Assembly (NCBI GenBank): GCA_946807835.1
Contig: OX327702.1
Coordinates: 10,292,001-10,356,000, forward strand
Source: Ailanthus altissimus
Taxonomy: Eukaryota; Streptophyta; Magnoliopsida; Sapindales; Simaroubaceae
DNA: 64,000 nt
Reading direction: 5' to 3'
The stretch's first letter is position 1. The number at the start of each line of letters is the position of its first letter. Position numbers and translations under genes: made by a program. The notes beneath the pieces are model-generated. The model ran no database searches. It was given only the letters and a program-made list of their open reading frames with translations, and was not told where the DNA came from. Below, one piece after another: positions 35,000 through 45,759 of this stretch.

Positions 35000-36960
35000 A
35001 ACCTACAATTTGTTTTGTTCGAAGCTGAAATATCATCAGTCCCCAAAAGGTGATAGGAAGCTTTTCTATAACTTTGAGGATAAGAAATTTGGATTTGAGA
35101 AGTATACAGTAGTGATTAACAGGGAGTGGAAGAGACTTGGCTATCTGTATATTCAAACTTCCTTTGGCCGTTATAACTACAAGACCAGCTTGACTTTTCC
35201 TTCAATTTCAAAGAAGGAAAAGTTCCTCAAAAAGTACTTCTAAAAAGAGCAAACTTCTCACAAGCATCTATACCACCCAAACCTACTGTTATGCTATGCC
35301 AAACGGCTCTGAGTACGCCATTATCCCTACGCCCTTACTTTAAGGGACGGGCTATAAACTCTGACCCCTCAAGCTCTTAAGGTTGTGGTAGGTTCCCCTT
35401 ATTTCGATGTCTAAGCTTACCCTAAGTGCATTATGCTTCATAAAATCCTCCCCAATGACATATTATTTTCTTTAAATATACAGAATGGACTTGTTGGTGA
35501 GGATTTTTATGAATGTCACATTTATATAGGGTTCTTCCCTACATTAGTAAGTTTTAATTTTCTCTTTCTCTTTTTTAATTGACTTTTATTATATTATGGG
35601 TTTAATATGTTCTTTCATTATGAAACTGCAAGCATTCAAGTTGTTTGAGTCTCTTCAGAGGGTAAGATCCTAGACTTTTCCTTGACTAATGCTTCCTCGA
35701 GTTCTAATGGCTTCCCTAATATAGGTAAAGACTCTGAAGATGATGTTGGACCTTTAGAACTAGTTCCTCCTACTTCCCCTTCTTTTCTAGCGGTTCCTAA
35801 AACAACTATTATTTACGGTCTCATTCTTTCAAAGGATCCTTTTATTGTTGATCCTTCTAGTTTTGTTGAAGTTAATTCAGCCTCTTTCGTAGGAGTTAAG
35901 TCCCTAAATCCCGCTATGGAAGCAGTTGTTCCCCCTACTGACATTAGTCGCATGGAGGAAGATAGATTTTTAAATTCAAATTTTCTTTGTTATTATCAAT
36001 GCTGTATAAGTTTTATTGTTTCTGGTTTCTTGAGATAAGGGAAAACAATTGCAAATTCCCAAAAGTGTACCTGACAACATGCAAGCTCCTTATACTTTTA
36101 AGAAGAAATAAGTTAAATTTTACCTTGAGTTTCAGTCCTCGAAGTTATATTGAAAATTGATAGGGGAAAGTGGTTCTGAGACTGTGTTAAGACCCGTTAG
36201 GAGTGAAGTTCCTATTGCTGAATTGAAGGGAGCTTCACAAGCAAGATAAGCGAAGGTTGCTCAAACTAAGCCTGAGCTTGAGCCTCCCTTATTTGCTACC
36301 TCTAATCCTACACCTGAAGCTTTTGTTCCTTCTGGCAAGTGGTTTTCCTTCTTGTTCTTTTTTTACTCACTTTACTAATTCGTTACAATCCTTTTTTTGC
36401 TTTTTACAGATGACCCAATTGATATTAAAAATGACTCGAAAGGTTCTATTTCCTCACTCCTCTTTCCCTCCAAAATAGAAGTGGAAAGAGGAAATAGTCT
36501 GAGACATTCTTTTAGTGCGGGAGCAAGAAGACGAAAGAACCTTGCTCTTAGGTACTTGCCTCTACAATCACCTCCCTATGCTACACTAAAGGAAAAGGAC
36601 GTGTTTATCCCATAGTTCTTGAATAGGGGTTTTACAGACATTGTAAAAAACTTAGCAATCCTTAGAATAGATGGGGAAAGTTTTACAATGATCATTGGAA
36701 AGCTGTTCACTTGTGGGAGCTGGAAATTGAAGAGTGCCTCCTTATGTGATCATGATAAGTCTTCTTTGTAATGATTATAAGTAGTTTTATTTCTAAGTGT
36801 TGGTGCATAATAGTTTCCATTATGTAGACTTTGCATGATAGATTATGCACAGTCAATGCATACAAGGAAAGCTTCAAGGATAAATTCGGACGTGATCCTA
36901 CTCCTATAAGAAACTACTTGAAGATTTTAATGCCAAGTGTGAGTGGTATCGTGGTTGGTC
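35000..36960 (+). pseudogene. Decayed ORF cluster, unidentified, transposon-like
   Basis: Plus-strand open pieces at 35010-35243, 35682-36038 and 36397-36615, plus read-through to about 36960, are less AT-rich than the flanks. They have protein-like composition: a Lys/Tyr/Phe-rich first part (EWKRLGYLYIQTSF), a Ser/Pro-rich middle and a basic third part (ARRRKNLALRYLP). Stops and frameshifts separate them. The layout recalls the gag-like genes of plant gypsy-type transposons, but I cannot name a family from sequence. It could also be a decayed host gene with introns. Confidence 0.3.
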
Positions 36961-37079
36961 TATGAGACATTTTTAGGATGAGCCTTCATAGATCAATTAT
37001 GATTTTTTTTTGTGAAGGAGCCTCGAAATTTGATCCTTAAGTAGTTAACCTTCCCGACAAGTCATCAAATAAATAGTAG

Positions 37080-38100
37080 TTAATCTGGAGCTTCCCCATG
37101 GTTTTTTTTGTTGTAAATGTTTATAAAAGAGAAAGAAATGTGTAACTTTTGTGAAATTTTAACGAGAAAAATCTTTCTTCCTACTACATAGTAATTTGAA
37201 AATTTTCTCCAATATTTCTTCCTTTGAAGATAATGTATGTATGATACTGAAAGTGTGCTATGCATAAGGTGAGTGTATAAAATTAATTTAATTTTTAACA
37301 CTTACATATGCAAAATGTACACGGCGAAATATTAAAACATATCTCATTACAATAATGAGATAAAAGGGAGCTCACATTTGAAGCGTTCTTTATATAATTC
37401 TAGTCGAAGATGGGGTGGGATTCCTTGAACTAGAACGATAACTTCATTTCCTTGGCAAAACTTTAATTGAAGCAACACTTGCTTCACTTTTATCTCTTGA
37501 CCTCACTATATACATTAATGCTATTTTTTATTTGTTAAACAAATGAAGAAAGGCTTTGCAATTATAGCCTTTCTTTACCGCCCATTGTCTAATTAGATTG
37601 AATATAGTGTCCAATATTTAACAAGCATGACAATGCATAAAATTTGAATTGTCATGCTTGTTTGAAATGATGAATAACAAAATACATGAGTTGTCCAAAT
37701 ATGTGCAGGATAAGTGGCCGTATGATTTTATTTTAAAGGTATATCATGCTTAATTCAAAAGCATGACAATGCCATTAACTTTGAATGGTAAATGAGAGTT
37801 TAAAAGCTCATACTTTAAGTATGAGAAAGTAAAACCAAGATAATACTTAACAAATTCAAATGGCCACCACATGCTAAATAATAAATTAACAATTACCACT
37901 ACTTGAATATTTCTTTATTTGGCCGAATAGTTCATTTTAATGCCACATTTTATAATTTGTTTCAATTGGTCAATTTCTATATTAACACTTAATAAAATAA
38001 TAGGCCAATTAAAGCAACCATATGTCATGCCATTATAAATTAATGGCATAAAATATGGCATCAAATGGAAAGAATAAAGTGGCAAGTCTCACTTGCCAAG
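37080..38100. other. No gene; AT-rich with inverted repeats
   Basis: There is no supported exon. The composition and some words (GGTGAGTGTATAAAA, ACATATGCAAAATGTACACG) resemble the inner end of the Copia LTR family on the minus strand, perhaps a very old copy, but the match is weak. A perfect 15-bp hairpin lies at 37620-37662. Confidence 0.3.
37620..37662. repeat. Perfect 15-bp inverted repeat (hairpin)
   Basis: AACAAGCATGACAAT (37620-37634) and ATTGTCATGCTTGTT (37648-37662) are exact reverse complements around a 13-base loop. A third copy of AAGCATGACAATGCC lies about 110 bases to the right, near 37760. There is no T-run after the hairpin, and nothing links it to a gene. Confidence 0.6.
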
Positions 38101-38160
38101 ATTATGGGCACATACACCACAGACTCTGCAGACACACATGTGCCAGCTGAACCAGTCGCC

Positions 38161-38212
38161 ATGGGATGTGATTTCGTTCTCTCAAGAGACCTGCCCATCT
38201 TTAAATCACCAG
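38161..38212 (+). other. Candidate 5' exon upstream of the WRC pseudogene
   Basis: ATG in a strong context (GCCATGG) opens 17 codons (MGCDFVLSRDLPIFKSP) and ends in a near-ideal donor (CCAG/GTGAGT) at 38212. Joining it to the next likely acceptor at about 38491 gives a stop within a few codons, so it is more likely a 5' UTR exon with a short upstream ORF, or chance. No family is recognised. Confidence 0.3.
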
Positions 38213-38519
38213 GTGAGTTAACCCTTCTCCTTTTGTCTTGTTGATATTATCACAGATCTACCAAAAACCTTCCTCTCAGTTGTCTCCATTTACCCTCTCT
38301 TAACCTGCATTTTCTCTTCTGGGTCCTAGGGTTTCGTGAATATACCCCGTTAGGGTTTCATTAAAACCCTAAATTTTCTCATTTATGTCATGTATTCACC
38401 TTCAAATAGTCGATTAGGGTAATGGGTCCTACTCATTTCTCACTATTATTTCGTGTCTCAGTATTGTTTCCTTCTGCGTTTTATTTCTCAGTTCGAAGGA
38501 GAAGATAACTTCACAGGAA

Positions 38520-39106
38520 ATGGAAGCTTTGGCGATTCTATTGGCGCCGTTGAGAGGTAATCCACTATTCTTCTTCAAATCGAATCTTTACTTCTAATTC
38601 CATCTCGTATTATTATCTTATTCGAGCATTAGGGTTTTTTTTAATCTATCATTCAAATAGTTATACGATACTGCCGTAATTATTCAAAATTTGTGATGGG
38701 TCACAAAGTATCATTGGGCTGTTTGTGTTTTGGGTTTAAATATGTTGTGTATACACGCAGCGTGGCTTCGATGATAGAAGGAGAAGAGAAAGCATCGATA
38801 TTCAAGGTAGATGAAATGGTTATTGACGATAATGAAATGGAAAGGCTAGACAAAATGTTCGACAATAATGCGGAAATTAAAATAGACGAATTTGGGTGTG
38901 AAGAGGTGTATAAAACTCCTTACTGTGTAAAGACTGACGGCAAGGGCTAGCGCTGCAGAAATGAACCCAAAGATGGGCACACTTTGTGTGACCATTATTT
39001 TTCCTTGCTCAAATCTTACAGTAACGGCACTTCTGTTATTACTCATTCTATCAAGAAACCCGACAGCATGTATAAATCAAATTCTTATTGTTGGAATTAT
39101 AAATAA
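38520..39106 (+). pseudogene. WRC-domain protein gene, broken by a nonsense change
   Basis: The model has exon 1 at 38520-38556 (MEALAILLAPLR), a phase-1 donor (GAG/GTAATC), and exon 2 from 38778. Exon 2 first encodes an acidic stretch (KVDEMVIDDNEMERLDKMF) and then a WRC zinc motif, C-x9-C-x10-C-x2-H in the family, seen also in growth-regulating factors. Here the motif reads YCVKTDGKG-stop-RCRNEPKDGHTLCDHY. The Trp of the name-giving WRC triplet is TAG (38948-38950), and the last zinc ligand His is Tyr. The frame stays open for 51 codons past that stop, to a TAA near 39106, so the loss looks recent. WRC domains are thought to bind DNA or serve nuclear targeting. Similarity ends near 39088, where TGTTGGAATT may be the tip of a retroelement insertion. 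The gene is probably dead; the short acceptor at 38777 (GATGATAG) is the weakest part of the model. Confidence 0.65.
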
Positions 39107-39886
39107 TTGTTTAGTAATGTTAATTTTTAAAATTTGAATTACAATTTGAATTACAAATTTTATAGTTAAATTAACCTTGCAAAAAAGGTAAGACTTCTTC
39201 ATTGTTATAATAATTTTTTTACATTACATATATCATTAAATGGCACATTAATTTTAATATAAAGTTAAATCCTTCTTCATTTTGGTGTGATAGGAGTTTA
39301 AATTTCAAATCTTAATATGGTACAATAACAACCTTATATGACTAATCAGGCTTTGAAGGTTACTACCTTTATATTGGGCCCACGCTTCTACTATGTAAAC
39401 TTCATTTACAAAAAAATAAGAATAATTCCTATAGAAAGCACAACCAAGTCTTAGACTTGATTGTCATGCATAAAGTTAATTTCGGATTTCATGGCATCTT
39501 GCCATTTTTTCGAATCGATGTCCAACATCATCTCTCTATAAGTCAAAGGATGATTTTCTTCAAATAAGAAAATACCAAGGGCACATACATGTATCAATGA
39601 TACCTAATATTTAACCCTTAATATCCTTTCTGACTTATAAAGAGAGTGTGTTAAAGGTATTTCACTTGATTGAGCTTAGAGTTTCATCGTCGATTTATAA
39701 TTCTTGGATTAATTTCACCAAGTTCAATCCTTCTACATTCTCCACGATCAATGCGAACCTCTTTCTTTAAGAAGGTGGCGTAACGAGAAATGAACATATT
39801 TTACTTCTCTCAATCATAGAACTGGTATCCTATTGAATGCTTGGGATACCCTATAAACCGATACTTGTATACTTTAGGTGCAAGTT

Positions 39887-42709
39887 TGTAGTAACCAGTA
39901 TCCACAACCGGTAAGAATATGTATTTATATATATATATATATATATACATATTTTATTTGTATGTGGGTGATACCTGATTTATGTATTGTTATTAGTAGT
40001 GTTTGTATAGGTTAAGGACATATTATTAGTATTGGGTTTATTTGCAAGACTTTAGATTTATTTTAGGGACCAAATTGTAATACCTTGAAAGTTTTGGGAG
40101 CTAATTTGTAAATACTAGAAATTAGCCTCTTAGTATAAAAATACATATTTGAAACCCTAATTCACTCATTTTGGTCGAGCTACCTCTTTTAGAGTGAGAA
40201 AAGAGAGAAAGGGAAGAAGAAAAAGAAAAAGAAGAAGAAAGTTAAAATTTAAGCTTTAAGAGGTATATTATAACCCTTTCTTAGTTTCTTGGTGTTAAAT
40301 TAATTAATTCCTTTAAGTTTTGATTTCTGAAAATATGTACAATTAAGGATTTGATGTGTATTTCATTAGATATTGTGAGAATTGATGATGATTTATGTAG
40401 ATAGCTTAATAAATCATGATGAATTACAAAATTTCTACTTGATAGTCTCTTGATCCAAGAATTTTATAAATTGTTGTGATTCGATTCTAGTTTTAAATTT
40501 TGAGTATATGAAATTAGACATATTTAGAATCATTTGAGACTTTGAATCAATTGAAAATTTCAGAATTGAATTTGTAGTGAATTTATCAAAATGACCCTGA
40601 AATTCTTGAAATTTTCTGTGTTAACAGTATGATACAGAGACAAATAATTTTTGATCTGTTGAATGATCTTAAAAAATTATGAATTTATGGAATATGATAA
40701 TTTTATATGTTTAATATGATATACGCATAATTGAGAATTTAGATCAATGTGGTTAAATTGTTATGATTTTTTAAAGAGTGTCATCTCATTGCAGTATTTG
40801 ATTAACAAATTTTTAAAGTTATAGAATAAAATAGTTTTAAAATACTTTTAGCAGTGATTTTGAAGTAAAATATTTATCATGAATTGAGATATGTGTTAAG
40901 AGTAATTCTGTGGTAGTTTTATAATTTTTGATTTAGTATATGATTTTATAAAATTAGGAGATTGAATACTGTTTAGTAAATATCTTGATCTTGTCAAGTT
41001 AGTAGTTTAGATTCGATGGTGTTTATGGAATGGATTGTGTAGGAATTATGATATAATATTCATATATAAGAAGGATATATAAGTTAAGAATGATATATTC
41101 TGATTTTGGAGTAATTGGACATCATTTGATGTATAAGAAAATTTTGTTAAGTGTAAGTGGTCAGAATGACAGGTTTTGAGAAACCAAGTAATTAGACCAA
41201 TTTGATGTGATAAGTGCAATATTTGTAATTTTGTAAGCTATTTAAAGTGTTTTGTATGAATTTTGAGGCTCATGAAAGGATTAATCTCCATTGATAGGTT
41301 AAGGAGATTTAAGCCTTGTAGCTGAAAGTGTTAGGAGGTAAGTATACTAGACTTTTACTGAAATCACAATAAACATAGTAATTGTCTATGTATGATTTTG
41401 TAAATGTACTTAGAAATATATTTATAAATGTGAAATGTGAAAGACATATGTTTATGAATGTGAGCATTGACATTGAGTATAGACATACATGTGTTTATTA
41501 AAGTAAGCTTTCAAAACGAAATGTGTTTAACAACGAAAGCTTTTGAAGTGAAAAATGTCCATAAAATACGTTTTGTGTTTTGAGGATGCTTGAAATCACT
41601 ATTTACTTAGTAGGTACCTTATGTGATTTATGGAGGCTTTATATATGGCCTTTTCTTCAGGATTGGTATATGTTATATGTTCCTTATGTAGGGAGGATCC
41701 TATTGGTACCTAAAGGAAGAGTGAGTCATCACATTCGTGTGGTGGCGTATTGGTGCATATGAGAGGACTCACCAATGATCAAGGTGAGGATTTGGCTTTT
41801 ACCTTCAGGCATGAGCATTATATATGTGTAATTTAAAAATCTCACTTGTACTATTCCTCTCATACTGTATGTCACCTACGAGTGACATTTGGCTCATTAT
41901 GTGATATGTGATATGAAAGTTTTATTAAGTAGTAGTTGAGTGATGGTATTCCTATTATATGTTTTGAAAGAACGTGTAAGCGCTTCCTAACATGTGATTT
42001 GATAAGATTATGATTTTGTTTTATCACAGCATATCATACATATGCATTGTTTACATATATGTATTTGTATTTGATATATGAAACACTAGTATGCTTACTG
42101 AGTTTTATACTTATTATAATTTATGGTGATTTCAGGTAAATAAGGTACATGTGTGCTTAGCGGATTTGGCAAGGCTTCTGCTGTTCATTGGGTTCCCAAA
42201 GTTACTAGGTTGCTGAGTGTTTCATTTGGGGACACGTGGGATAAGATATTTGATTTGTCCTTATTAAATAAATACATATGTATTATTTTATTATGTGTGG
42301 TTGGATTTGGTTTAAGTTTCACCAAGTGTGGTTATTGGTTGATTTTAAATAAGAATTTACAATGAATATATTTTAGGCTTTCGGTAACAAAGTTGCTACT
42401 GGTGACGTAGTAGAGTGTTAATCTCTAAGAAAACTCTGCGTATCTTTGGTTTACTAATTGTCCCAGTCATAATTCAATTGTTATAATTCTGAAAGAAATT
42501 GAAATGAAGGTTTAAATATTGTCAATAGAAGTTTATGTTTATATGTTAGGTTATGGGTTGATTTTAGTGTTGAACTTACTAGCAACTTGTTAAGGATTCC
42601 TATGTTGAATTAAAGTTTGAAATTTTATGTAATATTATTTATGAGTGCACATTATTGAATGAATGTAAGTGATGTCATGTGTCAGATCTTTTGGGTCAGG
42701 AGCTTGACA
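39887..42709 (+). repeat. 2.8-kb solo LTR, probably Ty3/gypsy, with perfect target duplication
   Basis: The block begins TGTAGTAACC and ends GCTTGACA, so TG...CA, and is flanked on both sides by AAGTT (39882-39886 and 42710-42714). Removing it with one AAGTT joins the two Copia-2 integrase parts exactly as in Copia-1. It has no coding domain. A TATAAAAATA near 40134 followed by GA-rich leader-like sequence suggests the transcript ran on the plus strand. The length and the style of the ends suit Del/Tekay-type Ty3 LTRs, an inference from general form. A (TA)n run lies at 39929-39950. Confidence 0.8.
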
Positions 42710-42714
42710 AAGTT

Positions 42715-43800
42715 TTTCCTATCGCCCAACTCTTATGCAAGCAGAACAACTCCAAATCTTAACTTACTTAAGACATGGTTTCCTTCCAATCCATATCTCT
42801 TACAAAACAGAAGAAACAGCTTTTGATGAAACTCTGTTCAATAAGTGAACAATAGTTTCTAGAGCACAATGCCATAGATATTCTAAAAAATTGTGAAGCT
42901 CAACATCAATCGAACTATATCTAATAAAGTTTGATTCCTCCACTCTAAAACACTTTTGTGTTTTGGAGTACCTGAAGGACTATATTGAGTGAGAAATGCA
43001 TTATTCTTTAAATTATTTATTAATTTACTACTCATGTATAAAACACCTCGATCTGATTGAATGTATTACATAAACTTTTGTTTCTCTACTTTTAGTCGAA
43101 ACTTTTTGAACACTTTAAAATTTTCCAACCTGTGTTTCCCAGAAATATATATCTATATCATGACAAATCGTGATAAAGATGATGAAGTATCAAATTTCAC
43201 CCAATAATAGTACGATTTATTGGACCATAAACATCAATATGCATTAGTTTCAATAAATTAGTAGGCCAGTATCTAATACCTACATAAGTATTTGGTCATC
43301 CTCTCTCGAATCCAAGATTTATAAAGTGGCTAAGATTCCATAGTCAGATCAAGTATCTGACCATCCTTAACCAAATGAAATAGTCGTCTCACGCTTATAT
43401 GACCTAATCTTATGTCCCACAATTCATTATTATCCAAAGTTCTTGAACTACTATTTGTTGTGTTCACCTAAATATTTTTTATTGTATTTAAGATATAATG
43501 GCCATTAACTGACATTTAGTTAGCAAAACATTATCATTATCATATTTACATGAGAAACTATTCCTGATGTATCCATGAAAACCCTTTTTATCTATTATAA
43601 GGAGTGATATGATTTGCCTAATAATATTTGGCACAAAATATCTATTATACAATGTAATGCTTCTACCAGAGTGGAAAAGTAACTTAACAGTCCTAACAGC
43701 TACCACGTCTAAGAAATCTCCATTTTCTACGCGAAATTATACTTTTTCTTTCCGAAGTTTCTTAACATTACTTAAATCATACAACACTTTACAGATATGA
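42715..43800 (-). pseudogene. Copia-2 integrase remnants
   Basis: The minus-strand piece at 43488-43706 reads VKLLFHSGRSITLYNRYFV, IIRQIISLLIIDKKGFHGY and LLTKCQL, the GAG-pre-integrase blocks also present in Copia-1 at 17200-17400. The adjoining sequence to the left keeps word-level similarity to the integrase core but has many stops and indels. Confidence 0.7.
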
Positions 43801-44300
43801 GAAGGATAGATAGTATCTCATACCCCTGCACTTCTTAGCATTATATAATAATAAAATGTCTATTATTGGTAAACAGATATCTAAGAGATCTATCTTTACT
43901 AAGGTGTATTTAAATAGTAATATTTACTATTTCAAACCTTACCAAATTGGAAACACTTTCCATTGTTATTATTCTCTATTTGTGTTTTGGATATAATTTT
44001 TCAAACGAAGCATAGTACTACTTTTACATGCTCTAGTTGAAGATCATTAGATATCGAGGTCAAGATATATGATTTGACTCTTAGTTCATTCTTAATCTAT
44101 TTCTAATAAATTTTAATATCTTTTGAAGAGATATTATTAGAAACACTTCTTTATAATCTTCTAATCAATAATATATCCAAGTTTTTCTAAATTTAAAACT
44201 ATTCTTAGATTCATTGGTAAGTCTAAATATTTTTCAGTACCCTATAGTTAGTGTGCCTAGATCAAGTATATTAATGGATTGCTCATACTGATCTTATTTC
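43801..44300 (-). pseudogene. Copia-2 gag remnants
   Basis: The sequence is alignable in patches with Copia-1 17500-18440 on the minus strand, but no open frame survives and whole segments are deleted (about 500 bases against 940). Confidence 0.5.
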
Positions 44301-45440
44301 ATATAAGATACCTATGAAATGTTTAGTGGAATATTTTTAATCATTCATAACATTTTAGATCATGAGTACAACTTTTATACATTTTTTTTAATCTAAAGAC
44401 ATCCTACTACTGCTTTACATAATTCCCTGAATCTCTCAAATGAGAAAATGACAATTTAAACTTTTTAAACTGTATAGCAGGACGTGAACCCTATTGGCAT
44501 TTTACTCCAACCTTATGTTTTAGTAATATTGGCCTTTGTAAACCCAAAAGGTAGACAACTCTTATCAATTATATCTCATGCAACTATTATCACTAGTCCT
44601 AAATACACCTTATCCTCACGTTTTAGCAATATTAGGTAAGTGTATTTCATATTAACTCATCAATGATCAAATATATGTTACTGATACTACCCTCACGCTT
44701 TAGCAATATTGAGCATATATTTACCTTATCTTATGTTTAACTAGCATAGCCCAAATTACACCAACCAAATCCCTTAAGCTTTAACAATATTGGGAAAGAC
44801 CAAAGTGACTCGTCTAATATTGTATTGACAAGACGGATCAAATCGTAATATTATCTCATAATGAAATACTATTCAATCTGATTAAGAGAGATTTTTGCAT
44901 TCTTGTCCGCATCTTATGAGAACGTGATTCTAAATCATACATTTATTTTGTACAAACTAACCCCTACCAGTAGAGCTTCCATTGTGATTTTTAGCACAAA
45001 CAAATGAGCCATAAATTATTATAATGCATTTATTATAACAATTATAAATTGCATAAAATAAATAATAAATATTTTTAAACAATTTAAAAAGAAATAATAG
45101 GATAACTTGCATAATTATAGTCTTTCTTAGGTTCTCGGTGCTACGGCAATGAAGGCCCGGCCTCCGGTGTCCCAGTACCAACCTTTACAGCGTTGTGGTG
45201 TTAGGGTCTCCACTCTGGTGCTGTGACATTGGGTCACCACCGAGTGCCACAGCACTGGGCCAATAATGTTGTAGGGTTGGGGTCTAATCCTAGCACCGTT
45301 GACTCATCAGCATTGCGGTGCTAGAGGTTATACGTCTAGCACTGTAGTGTTGAAGCTTGGAAAACCTAGCATTGTAGTACTGTATGGTGAGTGCGCGACG
45401 CTTAGGCCTAGGAGCCCTAGCACCGTGGCACTCCTCATCA
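44301..45440 (-). other. Copia-2 5' leader with its own four-fold motif and GC-rich array
   Basis: It is homologous to the Copia-1 leader. Four copies of a motif of the form CTCACGCTTTAGCAATATT lie at about 44510-44532, 44614-44634, 44690-44712 and 44772-44793. The flanking spacer sequences match Copia-1 well (for example CCTAAATACACCTTATCCTC just before the second motif in both), but the motif itself differs. At 45140-45440 GC-rich 14-mers such as AGTGCCACAGCACT, AGCACCGTGGCACT and AGCATTGCGGTGCT form the second array. Confidence 0.6.
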
Positions 45441-45759
45441 CCATCCAATTGGATAAAATGCCATAGGCTTGTTATTGTGTTTAGGTTCCTTATTGAAAAG
45501 TGGATTGGTGTGGCATGCTTTTGGCATTTCTTTCATTTCTTCACATAGGCTAGGGCGTCTTTTTAAATAATCGGCCAATAATAGCCTTGCCTCATAACTT
45601 TGTAAGCAAGAGTCATTCCATTGGAATGGTTCTCACATGCCCCTTCATGTACTTCCTTGATTATTTCCTTTCTTTCATCTTTGAGCATGCACCGCGTGTA
45701 TATTCCTCATAAGGCATATAAGTTTCCTCATGTCTTTTCGATCAAATGCAAGATTCTAA
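45441..45759. other. No gene; junction of Copia-2 and Ty3-2
   Basis: Here similarity to the Copia-1 leader fades before the primer site. Some words (CTTTCATTTCTTCACATAG) resemble the inner LTR near 20275, so an old recombination between leader and LTR is possible. No boundary can be fixed. Confidence 0.3.

Larger units (their letters stand above)
39340..45740 (-). mobile_element. Copia-2: truncated second copy of the Copia-1 family
   Basis: 39340-39889 matches Copia-1 at 15865-16420 (RT into integrase) and 42715-45440 matches 16420-19600 (integrase, gag, leader), both on the minus strand. The two parts are separated by a 2.8-kb solo LTR. RNase H, the 3' LTR, the primer site and the 5' LTR are missing or unrecognisable, so both ends are lost. 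Divergence from Copia-1 is much larger than between the two Copia-1 LTRs, so it is an older or different lineage member. Confidence 0.75.

Noticed and set aside
38150..38220. A separate gene starting at the strong-context ATG at 38161
   Set aside because: The only nearby acceptors give an early stop, and no family is recognised; listed only as a candidate 5' exon.
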